Source: Lentisphaerota bacterium (lineage in GTDB: Bacteria > Verrucomicrobiota > Lentisphaeria > Victivallales > Victivallaceae). From it: 64,000 bases of DNA. The translations under genes were made by a program, and so were the position numbers. The notes beneath the pieces were generated by a model. It was not told the origin of the DNA and ran no database searches. It was given only the letters and a program-made list of their open reading frames with translations. Shown here piece by piece: positions 33,970 through 42,183 of the stretch (the first letter of the stretch is position 1; the number at the start of each line of letters is the position of its first letter). The stretch is taken from positions 1 through 64,000 of the forward strand of contig SUVW01000003.1 in assembly GCA_015061815.1 (NCBI GenBank), given 5' to 3'.

Positions 33970-36612
33970 TTATTTTGCACCCGGACCGTCGATAACCTCA
34001 ATATTTCCGGATACTTCGGAAACGACTTTGCCGTCACAAACTATTTTTAATATACTTTTATACACACCTTTTTTCAAATTTTTTCCGGAGAAACCGCACG
34101 CGGCGAATCCGTCTTTGACTTTGCCGCTTACTGTATCGGCGATTTTGCCGTCAGCATCGCGCAATTCACCGGTGAAAGTGCATGTTTTACCTTTATAGCC
34201 GACCAACTCCACCGGGATGGAAAATCCATTGCAGGGGAGTTCCACGACCGCCGGAATGCTGACCTTGTTGACAGTCGGTGATTTATATCCGACAAAACGG
34301 ATATTTTCGAACTTCATTTTCAACGTTGCACCATGCGGGTAGTTTGCTTCGCTGATATAGAACTGCATGTGGGCGGCATTCCGGAATCCCCGCTTCGGCT
34401 GCGGCAAAATACCGTTGAGCGGAATGATCATCCGGTGTTTCACATCCGGTTCAAGCACATGGCTGACACGGAAATTTCCGCTGGTGTTCCAATCATAATT
34501 GCGCAACTCCATCGCAATGGGCCAGCGGTAATCGCTCTCCACATCCCGGTCACTGGAAACGGTCAGATCAAATTCCAGATGGTTGTATTTGCTCAAATCA
34601 ACTCCCGGACGGCCCATGCCGAAGTCTGTATAAAGTCGCGGCCAGCCGACCGGATATTTGGAATGGGAGCCGGAACCGGCATTATGGTCAACTTTGACTG
34701 TATAAGTAAGACTGTTTCCCTGCTGGTTGGATATGGTCCCCTCTTTATCCAGAGATCTCCACTTGGTCAGCGGCAGAGTCATAACATTATCTGACTGCGG
34801 CATCACTCCCGGATTTACCCACTTGCCATCGGGATCAACGATGACCGACGGAGCGGCGGCATTACTGTTGCATTCAGGGATCTGGCGCACTTTCATTATC
34901 TCATTGGCGACCAGAGCGCGGTAAGCATTCAATTCAGCGTGAGGCAGGAGATTTTCCCGCAGATAAGCTCCCTGCGGGCAGGTCGCGTTCCAGATCCGCT
35001 GCAAAAGAGCTTTGGCATCGGCCAGAATTTTTTGCGCTCCGGGAACTTTGCTGCCCTCGCGCTTGACAATATCATCCTGCAAAGTGTAGATGTAACGCAA
35101 ATCATCTTCACCCTGCCGGAAGCACTCCCAGTACATCGTCATAAGCAAAGTGCCGTCTTCCCAGGTGAGATTGCCGCCGGCATAACAGATCCGGTTGGGG
35201 CGGCCCTCCCGCCAGAGGTAGGGCAGAATGCTGGTGAATCCGCTTTTCCAGAAGCCCAGACCGTAAGTCATCCGGCCGCCGTGACACATCACATTGGGAT
35301 CTTTGATCTGGTAAGCATTGTCATTGGGGTAGCACCAGTACTCTTTGTCCTTATCTGCGATAACTGCTTTATACGGCACGTAAAATTTACCGTAATTATA
35401 AATATCGATCACATCGGATATCTGCTTGTAACTCTCCGGCGGGGAGGTGAGCATAGTGGTAAGTCCCCGTTTTTTGAATATCTCATACACCCGTTTGACC
35501 AGCATCCGGGCGTTGGGATCAGGTTCATCTATCGGGTTGTAGAAAAACGGCGGATAATCATTCTCTTTGGCGTGGGCCAGGAACTTATCCAGCGCATTGC
35601 CGATATCGGTAAAAATCGCTTCCGGCAGGTTGTCCACGACATTATCGGAGTGCTTGCCCAAATCCTTGCCGGTGTGCTTTTTGAAAAAGTAATGCACCGA
35701 TGCTCCGGTGAGCAGAATCCCCTGATTGATATCAAATCCGGCCTCTTTCAGCGCCGGGATATGAATATCATAATCCGGGATATAAAAACGGTCTTTGCTG
35801 AAAGTCAGCCGCATGTGCGGCGGCCGGGTGAAGCCGTATTCCCGCATCCGCTTGTACTCTTCGACCAGTTTTTCATAAACAAGTTTTTTATTGCCCCGGT
35901 TGCGGACGAAGAAGTCATCTTTTTCGCCGATGAGCGACCAGTGATAAGCGAAGTAGTGTTTTTTGGGGTCGCGTTTCAACTCAAAAGGCAGAATTTTCAC
36001 CGAATACGGCAAACGGACAGCTTCTTTCATGCCCGCATGTTTGATCACCACATTTCCCTCAAGTTTTTCCGTACCGTCAGCGGGAAGCTCAAAGGTCAGC
36101 ACAAAACGCTGCGGCTCATTGGCGGTGACACTTGCCATACCGTTGCAGGCGGCGAGAAACTCCGGCATCCGGCGGTACTGCTTGTCTTTTGGATTGCTGG
36201 AAAACGAGTGGTAAAAGGGATAGATGATTTTCCAGTAACGCACTACGCGCACTTCCGGTTTGACGGAATTGCTCTCTATTTCAATGGAAAGGTCTTTCAA
36301 TTCACTCAAAGGATAGAGCGCGAAGTTGAGCGAAACGAACTGCTTTCTTGCTCCCCAGCCGGTCAATTCACCGACTCTTTCATACGCCTGCGGGCGGGTT
36401 TCGGCCCAGACCGGATCGGTCAGCGGCCGGGAAAAGAGGACGAACTGGCGGGAAGTTTCCTGCTTATCAGGAGTAAGCAAAAAAGCCTTTTCCACATAAG
36501 GATTCTCCCTCACATCGGCGGGAACTTTTTCTTTCTGCACCGGCAGAGGAATGAACTCCGCCGCCAGCGGCAAAGACAAAAGAGCCGCCAGAGATAAAAT
36601 ACTATTTTTCAT
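33970..36612 (-). CDS. Secreted GH123-like glycosidase with C-terminal CBM-like module
   Basis: 880 aa with signal peptide MKNSILSLAALLSLPLAA. An N-terminal beta-sandwich (to about 230) is followed by a barrel. FFYNPIDEPDPNARMLVKRV near residue 361 supplies the adjacent Asp-Glu pair of GH123. The stretch ECFRQGEDDLRYIYTLQDDI is the DUF4091 signature seen also in the LamG enzyme. Residues about 630-770 are the CBM-like module shared with the next gene, and a final Ig-like strand-rich region ends the protein. The likely substrate is a beta-GalNAc-containing glycan, by family. It follows two pseudopilin genes in the LacI-linked operon. SD: AAAGG. Confidence 0.78.
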   Translation of the reverse strand: MKNSILSLAALLSLPLAAEFIPLPVQKEKVPADVRENPYVEKAFLLTPDKQETSRQFVLFSRPLTDPVWAETRPQAYERVGELTGWGARKQFVSLNFALYPLSELKDLSIEIESNSVKPEVRVVRYWKIIYPFYHSFSSNPKDKQYRRMPEFLAACNGMASVTANEPQRFVLTFELPADGTEKLEGNVVIKHAGMKEAVRLPYSVKILPFELKRDPKKHYFAYHWSLIGEKDDFFVRNRGNKKLVYEKLVEEYKRMREYGFTRPPHMRLTFSKDRFYIPDYDIHIPALKEAGFDINQGILLTGASVHYFFKKHTGKDLGKHSDNVVDNLPEAIFTDIGNALDKFLAHAKENDYPPFFYNPIDEPDPNARMLVKRVYEIFKKRGLTTMLTSPPESYKQISDVIDIYNYGKFYVPYKAVIADKDKEYWCYPNDNAYQIKDPNVMCHGGRMTYGLGFWKSGFTSILPYLWREGRPNRICYAGGNLTWEDGTLLMTMYWECFRQGEDDLRYIYTLQDDIVKREGSKVPGAQKILADAKALLQRIWNATCPQGAYLRENLLPHAELNAYRALVANEIMKVRQIPECNSNAAAPSVIVDPDGKWVNPGVMPQSDNVMTLPLTKWRSLDKEGTISNQQGNSLTYTVKVDHNAGSGSHSKYPVGWPRLYTDFGMGRPGVDLSKYNHLEFDLTVSSDRDVESDYRWPIAMELRNYDWNTSGNFRVSHVLEPDVKHRMIIPLNGILPQPKRGFRNAAHMQFYISEANYPHGATLKMKFENIRFVGYKSPTVNKVSIPAVVELPCNGFSIPVELVGYKGKTCTFTGELRDADGKIADTVSGKVKDGFAACGFSGKNLKKGVYKSILKIVCDGKVVSEVSGNIEVIDGPGAK

Positions 36613-36643
36613 TTACAGTTGCCTTTATCACATAAATATATTG

Positions 36644-37414
36644 TTATTTTGAAATCTGGGTTTCGCCGTCAGCATCCCATACGCTCCATGAGCTGAAGCG
36701 TTTTGTTCCATCCACTTCATACTGCAGTTTGGAATACAGAGTATCAGCATCGTCCATTGTTGCATGACCATCGGCCCACATACTGCCGCCCTGGCCCCGG
36801 TGGATCATGATCATCGAACCGGCACTGGCCCATTCAGTATTATACCACTGGGCATCCTGATCTTTTCTGTAAGTATCACCCAGAAGCCAAAATGCAGAGG
36901 CGGACTTCAACTTAAATGGTATCACTTTCAATCCGCCGCCGGAAACTTCTGAAGAGAGAATGTTGTATTGAGCTTTTTGATTATCAGTCAAGACAGGATC
37001 ACTGGAACTGCCGGGAAGAGAACCGGCAGAATATGCTGTTCCATAAGAGAAAGTAGCCGCGCTGGTTTCGACAATTTTGTTTGACGGACAGGTAACCGCA
37101 TCTGCCGGCAGATAATCACCGCCAAGTTTTTCAAAACCACTGCTCATATCCCGGATTTCTTTACACAACATCGTGGACCATATAGTTGTGCCGCCGTAAC
37201 GCAGTGGAATTACCCCGTTATTATCATCGGCATACATGGCAAGACCGTTGCCGACCTGTTTGAGATTGTTGATACAGCTGGCCGCCATGCCGCGTTCATT
37301 AGCCGCATTGAGGGCGGGCAGCAGAATGGCCGCCAGAATGGCGATGATGGCCACGACCACGAGCAATTCGATCAAAGTGAAGACTTTTTTAACAGATTTA
37401 TGGTTGTTTTTCAT
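36644..37414 (-). CDS. H-X9-DG pseudopilin, second gene of the LacI-linked operon
   Basis: 256 aa. Short leader [11 protein letters not shown], then [40 protein letters not shown] continues the stalk. The C-terminal [20 protein letters not shown] contains the H-X9-DG motif. It is a close paralog of the preceding pseudopilin, sharing [17 protein letters not shown]-type segments and the [15 protein letters not shown] region. Its leader DNA lacks the overlapping palindromes found in the other three genes, with only a 5-bp AAAGT/ACTTT stem. SD: GAGAGGAGTG. It begins 14 bp after its paralog, so two different pseudopilins are made together. Confidence 0.9.
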   Translation of the reverse strand: MKNNHKSVKKVFTLIELLVVVAIIAILAAILLPALNAANERGMAASCINNLKQVGNGLAMYADDNNGVIPLRYGGTTIWSTMLCKEIRDMSSGFEKLGGDYLPADAVTCPSNKIVETSAATFSYGTAYSAGSLPGSSSDPVLTDNQKAQYNILSSEVSGGGLKVIPFKLKSASAFWLLGDTYRKDQDAQWYNTEWASAGSMIMIHRGQGGSMWADGHATMDDADTLYSKLQYEVDGTKRFSSWSVWDADGETQISK

Positions 37415-37428
37415 GATTCACTCCTCTC

Positions 37429-38223
37429 TCACAGTGCCGTCTGGGTGTTTTTGTCGGCATTCCAGACTTTCCAACCGGACCAGTGTTTACCGTCATAGGA
37501 AAATTTACTTGACAGACTGGAAGCATCTTCCATCGTGGCATGACCATCTGCCCACAGACAGCCGCCCTGGCCCCGGTGGATCATGATCATCGAAGTTTCT
37601 GCATTCCAGCTGATACTGTAGGTCTGCTCATTATAAGAGGTTCCATCTCCGCCGGTACCTTTGCGGTGACTGTCACCAACTATCCAGAATGATGAAGCAG
37701 ATTTAAGTTTGCGCGGTGAGATTTTTACGCCGGGATCACTTGAGCCGAATTCAGTGATAGTACACTTTTTCTGCATATGTTCAGTCATTTTATCACTGGA
37801 ACTGCCGGGTAATCCTTTGGCACTGTAAGCTGTACCATAAGCATACGTCCCCGGGTCCCCCGGTTTTATCGTGTTTGACGGACAACCAAAAGCATCGGCA
37901 TCCGGCAGATAATCCCCGCCGAAAGTTTGTGTGCTGCTCATATCCCGGATCTCTTTGCACAACATGCTGGCGTAGGTGTAAGTACTTTTGTACCGCAGGG
38001 GAATGACACCGTCATTGTCGGCGGTGTACATGGCAATACCGCTGCCGACCTGCTTGAGATTGTTGATACAGCTGGCAGCGCGGCCGCGCTCACGCGCAGA
38101 ATTGAGCGCGGGAAGCAATATCGCCGCCAATATCGCGATGATCGCGATAACCACGAGCAGTTCTATTAAAGTGAAGCGTGACCGCTTCACTTCAACCGGT
38201 TGAAGTGAATTGATTTTTGCCAT
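37429..38223 (-). CDS. H-X9-DG pseudopilin, first gene of the LacI-linked operon
   Basis: 264 aa from the ATG at 38223, chosen because of the strong AAAAAGGAGG before it; the track's start is 15 codons upstream. Leader [16 protein letters not shown], then [20 protein letters not shown] and [20 protein letters not shown]. The C-terminal [20 protein letters not shown] carries H-X9-DG. It heads the operon of GH123-like, CBM-like and GH110-like genes. The leader shares the LQPV-VKR pattern with the pseudopilin at 26735 though the two operons have different regulators. It would be processed by a prepilin peptidase encoded elsewhere. Confidence 0.92.
   Translation of the reverse strand: MAKINSLQPVEVKRSRFTLIELLVVIAIIAILAAILLPALNSARERGRAASCINNLKQVGSGIAMYTADNDGVIPLRYKSTYTYASMLCKEIRDMSSTQTFGGDYLPDADAFGCPSNTIKPGDPGTYAYGTAYSAKGLPGSSSDKMTEHMQKKCTITEFGSSDPGVKISPRKLKSASSFWIVGDSHRKGTGGDGTSYNEQTYSISWNAETSMIMIHRGQGGCLWADGHATMEDASSLSSKFSYDGKHWSGWKVWNADKNTQTAL
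38169..38209 (-). repeat. Overlapping inverted repeats in prepilin leader DNA (copy 2)
   Basis: Stem A: AAGTGAAGCG (38169-38178), loop TGAC, CGCTTCACTT (38183-38192). Overlapping stem B is the perfect 24-bp palindrome TTCACTTCAACCGGTTGAAG plus TGAA (38186-38209). Relative to copies 1 and 3, GTAAAG/CTTTAC has become GTGAAG/CTTCAC on both arms, keeping the pairing and the encoded residues. Confidence 0.85.
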
Positions 38224-38279
38224 AAATTTTCCTCCTTTTTTACGTTGATTTAATGGCTTGCAAACCACTGACGATTAAC

Positions 38280-38297
38280 AACTATTTCGAAATAGTT
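38280..38297. promoter_or_regulatory. LacI-type operator (perfect 18-bp palindrome)
   Basis: AACTATTTCGAAATAGTT has the central CG typical of LacI/GalR operators. It lies 57 bp upstream of the pseudopilin ATG and faces the divergent LacI-family gene. A half-matching site (ACTATTTCGATTCAATAACT, 38386-38405) lies about 105 bp away at the promoter. The pair could be bridged by a repressor tetramer. Confidence 0.7.
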
Positions 38298-38385
38298 ATT
38301 TGCTCTTAAAAATGCGGAAAATCCGGCTTTTGCAAATTTTCCGCTACCGCATCGAATAAGTCCAGTAAACGGAATATCCGCTTTT

Positions 38386-38435
38386 ACTATTTCGATTCAA
38401 TAACTGAATATATCACTGTTTTTATACGATGTCAA
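38386..38435 (-). promoter_or_regulatory. Promoter and half-operator of the LacI-linked operon
   Basis: On the minus strand, TTGACA (38435-38430), 17 bp, TATATT (38412-38407). The operator-like half-site CGAAATAGT overlaps the expected start of transcription. The sequence ATCTCTTGACA is shared exactly with the promoter at 59876-59886. The rest of the 379-bp gap 38224-38602 holds only the palindrome above; I saw no certain promoter for the rightward LacI gene. Confidence 0.75.
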
Positions 38436-38602
38436 GAGATGACTTTAAAATTCTTGAATTTTTCCGGCCCGCTTGATCGTAAACAGACCAAATATTGCAT
38501 TCCCATGTTGAAAAAAAGCCGGATGCAGTGTATATTTACAAAAATCGCGGCGTCAGGGGAAGCGCCGGAATACAACCATTCATTGTGATCACCGGGAAAA
38601 AT

Positions 38603-39643
38603 ATGGCAGCAATTCAACAAATCACTCTCGAAGATGTCGCCGCCGCCTGCGGACTTTCCAAGGCGACAGTGACCCAGATACTTTCCGGGAAAAGCAAATA
38701 CAAGTTCCGGGAAGAGACCAAACGCAAAGTCATTGAAACTGCAGAAAAGCTCAATTACCATCCAAATCTCTTTGCCTCCTCCCTGCGTAAGCAGGAGAAT
38801 AATATTATTCTCTGCATTGTCGGCGATGCTTTCCGTTATGCGGAGATCATGCAGTTCAAAAAGCTCGAACAGGAGTTCGGTTCCCGGGGATACAATCTGC
38901 TGCTGCAATTTCTGGTCGATCTTTCCGATGAGCAGAAAATTGAATTCATCCGCAATTTTCTCTACTTCCCCGCCGGTATTCTTATCCACTCTCTCGGATT
39001 CAAAAATCCGGACAGTTATTTCAAATTGCTGCCGTTATTCAAATCAGCTCCACCGATACTGTCCCTTAATGATGAAATCAAAGACGGATGTACCGATTAT
39101 ATCAAAATCAACTGGGGCATCAACAGTATACCGTTGATACTAAAGTGTTTCCGCGATAAAAAATGCAAAAATATCGCCTGCTGTATCGATGGCAATGACG
39201 ACCTTGACGATCATTATTCCCGGCAGTTCACAGAATCTGCCGTTCAAGCCGGTTTTAATGCAAAAACCTATATTTCTCCGGTCAGCTGTGAAAAATATGA
39301 TTACTACACCGCCGGGAAATATATCGCCGGATTGATTGCTGCAGACGCCGATTGGCCCGATGGTATCCGGATAGGTTCAGATGAAATGCTCTTTGCCATC
39401 AATGAAGAGCTGCGGTACAAACACCATATTGACCTGTTGGAGCGTTACTACGTCATCAGCGGCGGTGATTCGGAATTTTCCCGGAAATATGCCAATCCGC
39501 CGGATATTATCATTCACGACCATCAGGTCGCTGCCCGGATGGCGGCAGAGTATATTATTGATCTGCTTGAAAGCGGCAAAAAGTCCACAGTTCCGCACTG
39601 CATAGGCTCGATCGACACAACGATGATCCCCGGGAAAAAATGA
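38603..39643 (+). CDS. LacI family transcriptional regulator
   Basis: 346 aa from the ATG at 38603; the track starts 36 codons earlier in non-family sequence. The N-terminal HTH and hinge are ITLEDVAAACGLSKATVTQI and YKFREETKRKVIETAEKLNY followed by HPNLFASSLR, the LacI DNA-binding pattern with the hinge helix. A periplasmic-binding-protein-like effector domain follows (NIILCIVGDAFRYAEIMQFK, CIDGNDDLDDHYSRQ). It diverges from the pseudopilin-GH123-GH110 operon, whose control region carries a central-CG palindrome, so it most likely represses that operon until a sugar ligand binds. Confidence 0.92.
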   Translation: MAAIQQITLEDVAAACGLSKATVTQILSGKSKYKFREETKRKVIETAEKLNYHPNLFASSLRKQENNIILCIVGDAFRYAEIMQFKKLEQEFGSRGYNLLLQFLVDLSDEQKIEFIRNFLYFPAGILIHSLGFKNPDSYFKLLPLFKSAPPILSLNDEIKDGCTDYIKINWGINSIPLILKCFRDKKCKNIACCIDGNDDLDDHYSRQFTESAVQAGFNAKTYISPVSCEKYDYYTAGKYIAGLIAADADWPDGIRIGSDEMLFAINEELRYKHHIDLLERYYVISGGDSEFSRKYANPPDIIIHDHQVAARMAAEYIIDLLESGKKSTVPHCIGSIDTTMIPGKK

Positions 39644-39748
39644 TTTTTATTACCAGTAAAAAAACGGTCAAAATCTGCCGGCTTGTCCCGGCGCAGTGAA
39701 ACAAAGACGGATGGATGCAGAGAACGTTTTGATACAACCGGTGGACAA

Positions 39749-40261
39749 CTATTTAAAACTCATATATCTCTCAAAAATCAACCGGTAACGGGTGATCGGT
39801 TCTTCATAACGCCGGTAAAATCTCACCCCCCAGTAAACAATCGAAGCCATCGCCAGCAGCAGCAGAAAACATCCGACTTTATGCCCCCGGTATTTCCGTC
39901 TTTTCCGGATTTTTCCGGGCAGCGGCGGCGGAAGATAAGCCGCTTTCTTTTCTGCCGGCAGATGTGGTTTTAATTTTATTTCGACCGTATCTTCCTGAAT
40001 GACTTGCAAATGGGATGAATGGCGCACTCCAGGGATACTTTGGCTTTTTCCCGGAGCGGCGGCAAGTTTTATCTCCACTTCCGGCAGATCTGTATCCGGC
40101 TTTTCCGTTTGCGTTTCGACCTTTATTTCCGGCAGCACCGGAGAAGACAGGAGTATTTCAAACTCTTCCGGAGAGTCGTCAGCGTTTTCCTCCATCACGG
40201 CTTCCGCTTTTTCCGGCTTGCCATGACCCAAAACGGTCAAAATGATTTCTTCGTCAGCCAT
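39749..40261 (-). CDS. Unknown protein with C-terminal membrane anchor
   Basis: 170 aa from the ATG at 40261, which starts 7 bp after the phoH-like stop; the track start lies inside that gene. The N-terminal 90 residues are acidic and low in complexity (EKAEAVMEENADDSPEEFEI). A proline-rich, basic stretch (YLPPPLPGKIRKRRKYRGHK) precedes a single membrane segment (VGCFLLLLAMASIVYWGVRF) and a short basic tail. The basic side before the helix suggests a cytoplasmic N-terminus. I do not recognise a family. It is cotranscribed with the PIN-PhoH gene. Confidence 0.65.
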   Translation of the reverse strand: MADEEIILTVLGHGKPEKAEAVMEENADDSPEEFEILLSSPVLPEIKVETQTEKPDTDLPEVEIKLAAAPGKSQSIPGVRHSSHLQVIQEDTVEIKLKPHLPAEKKAAYLPPPLPGKIRKRRKYRGHKVGCFLLLLAMASIVYWGVRFYRRYEEPITRYRLIFERYMSFK

Positions 40262-40268
40262 TATCCGG

Positions 40269-41657
40269 TCACAACTTTTTTGCCGCCAGCGCCGCCAAAT
40301 CACTGCGCTCACTTTTCCGCAACGTCACATGACCGAAGACACTTTCGCCTTTCAGCCGGTCAACACAGTAACTCAAACCATTTCCGGAAGCATCCAGATA
40401 AGGATTGTCGATCTGTCCCGGATCACCGGTCAACACCATTTTGGAATCATCCCCGCACCGGCTGATTATGGTTTTAACCTCATGCGGGGTGAGGTTTTGC
40501 GCCTCATCGATGATGATGAATTGCCGGGGGATGCTCCGCCCCCGGATATAGGTGAGAGCTTCCAACTCCAATTTCCGGGAATTCATCAGACTTTCAGCGG
40601 AAAAGCGCGAAGAACTTTTCGGCTTGCGCTCCGATTCACCGCCCAGAAGAAATTCCAGATTATCAAAGATCGGCTGCATCCAGCTGGTAAGTTTGGATTC
40701 TTTGCTTCCCGGCAGAAATCCGATATCATTGCCCAGCGGAATGATCGGGCGGGAAACCAGTATTTTTTCATAGAGATTCTCATTTAACGTCAGATGCAGT
40801 GCCGCCGCCAGAGCCAGCAAAGTTTTCCCGGTTCCGGCACCGCCGACCAGAGAGACCAGTTTGACCTCGGGATCAAGCAGCAGATCCAGAGCCATACGCT
40901 GTTCTTTATTGCGCGGCGAAAGATTCCAAACCTTGTCTGCCCGGTTGGCCAGAGTGGTAAAAATGCCGGAATTCCTCTTCCGCAGCAGGATACGTTTGCG
41001 TTCATCCCGACCGGAAGTAAGCCGGATAAAGCCGTTGGTCATGACTTCCGGGAATTTATCGCCGGATAATTCATGCTTCTGATATGCTTCATCGATCATC
41101 TGCGGTTCAACCGTATATTCGGAAAATCCGGTGTACCGGTCATAGTCTTTTACCTTCTGCCGTTCAAAATCCATCACCGGCAGCCCCAGAGCATCGGCTT
41201 TCAAACGCAAATTGATATCTTTGCTGATAAAAATTACCCGCCGTCCCAAATCACGCAGAAAACAGGCCACCCGCAAAATGCGGTTGTCAGGAGAATCCAG
41301 CAGCAGATCATTGTCAAAAACCCTGTCCGCCTCATTCTCTTTTCCGTTGTCGATCGCTCCGGCACTGAAAATGAAGAGCTTGCCGCTGGTACTGGCATTG
41401 ATGGAATTCAACGGCAATCCCCGTTCCGGATCACCGGCACATCCCGGGAACTCTTCGCGCAAACGGTCAAGATGCCGTATCACCCGGCGGGCATTACGCC
41501 CCAATTCATCGGAATTCTTTTTGAATTTATCCAATTCCTCAATGACCGCCATCGGAATAACTACATCATTATCCTTGAAACACTCAATGCTCGCTGAACT
41601 GTGCAGCAGAACATTGGTGTCCAGAACAAACGTTTTGACTTGTCCGCTCTGCGCCAC
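40269..41657 (-). CDS. PIN-PhoH fusion protein (PhoH2-type RNase/helicase)
   Basis: 462 aa. An N-terminal PIN nuclease domain starts TFVLDTNVLLHSSASIECFK, and VVIPMAVIEELDKFKK supplies further acidic residues. The PhoH ATPase domain occupies the C-terminal half, with Walker A VGGAGTGKTLLALAAAL near residue 275 and Walker B FIIIDEAQNLTPHEVK. The block LTGDPGQIDNPYLD is characteristic of PhoH. Members unwind and cleave RNA. It is the middle gene of a three-gene operon between a small lipoprotein gene (8 bp) and a membrane-anchored protein gene (7 bp). There is no adjacent antitoxin-type gene. Confidence 0.92.
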   Translation of the reverse strand: MAQSGQVKTFVLDTNVLLHSSASIECFKDNDVVIPMAVIEELDKFKKNSDELGRNARRVIRHLDRLREEFPGCAGDPERGLPLNSINASTSGKLFIFSAGAIDNGKENEADRVFDNDLLLDSPDNRILRVACFLRDLGRRVIFISKDINLRLKADALGLPVMDFERQKVKDYDRYTGFSEYTVEPQMIDEAYQKHELSGDKFPEVMTNGFIRLTSGRDERKRILLRKRNSGIFTTLANRADKVWNLSPRNKEQRMALDLLLDPEVKLVSLVGGAGTGKTLLALAAALHLTLNENLYEKILVSRPIIPLGNDIGFLPGSKESKLTSWMQPIFDNLEFLLGGESERKPKSSSRFSAESLMNSRKLELEALTYIRGRSIPRQFIIIDEAQNLTPHEVKTIISRCGDDSKMVLTGDPGQIDNPYLDASGNGLSYCVDRLKGESVFGHVTLRKSERSDLAALAAKKL

Positions 41658-41665
41658 TTTTTCAC

Positions 41666-42100
41666 CTACGGCTGATTGTCGTAATCACTGGCGGCACGGT
41701 CGATCGCCGCACTGCGGGTGCGCACCCCGGTACCGGAAGCTTGAATGGTCCGTTTGGAAAGCATAAAGGGCATTACGAAAGTTTCAGTGGTATTCACCTG
41801 CACATTGACCACCCGCGCCGCCTGCCGGGATTTGGCCTCTTTGGTCAGCAGATGGATAACATTGGCAGTCGTCAGATTGTAACGGAATAAACTCCATTCG
41901 CCGTCGCCTTTCGGGCTGCCGGTCACGATCGGAAGACCGAAAAAGAAGTAACCCGGAATTTCCACAAAGGTCTGGCACACCGCTTTTTCATTGGGCGTCC
42001 CCAACCCCATCCGGTTGAATACCTGTGTCGACTCCACTGTTGTGCAGCCGCTGAAAATCACCGCAGCTGCCGCTGTCGCCGCCAAAAACATTTTTTTCAT
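41666..42100 (-). CDS. Small lipoprotein of unknown function
   Basis: 144 aa. MKKMFLAATAAAAVIFSGCT is a lipoprotein signal with lipobox FSGC. The mature part is short with strand-like segments (YFFFGLPIVTGSPKG, RVVNVQVNTTETFVMPFML) and no family I recognise; it recalls small outer-membrane lipoproteins with a TRASH-like or ribosomally unrelated fold, without certainty. It heads the operon with the PIN-PhoH gene, 8 bp apart, and has its own promoter candidate. SD: AGGAGAATAAATTTT. Confidence 0.65.
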   Translation of the reverse strand: MKKMFLAATAAAAVIFSGCTTVESTQVFNRMGLGTPNEKAVCQTFVEIPGYFFFGLPIVTGSPKGDGEWSLFRYNLTTANVIHLLTKEAKSRQAARVVNVQVNTTETFVMPFMLSKRTIQASGTGVRTRSAAIDRAASDYDNQP

Positions 42101-42133
42101 AAAATTTATTCTCCTGTGATTGTTAGGGTGTGT

Positions 42134-42161
42134 TTATTATAATATAACCAACGACGGTCAA
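42134..42161 (-). promoter_or_regulatory. Candidate promoter of the lipoprotein-phoH operon
   Basis: On the minus strand TTGACC (42161-42156) is followed after 16 bp by TAATAA, or after 14 bp by TATAAT, within ATTATAATAA, just before the lipoprotein SD. Confidence 0.4.
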
Positions 42162-42183
42162 AAATCAAGTGACGTATGGTAAT

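Noticed and set aside
34939-36597. 552-aa plus-strand ORF
   Set aside because: It lies wholly antisense to the GH123-like gene, which has a signal peptide, domain motifs and an SD. The composition of the plus-strand frame is that of a shadow.
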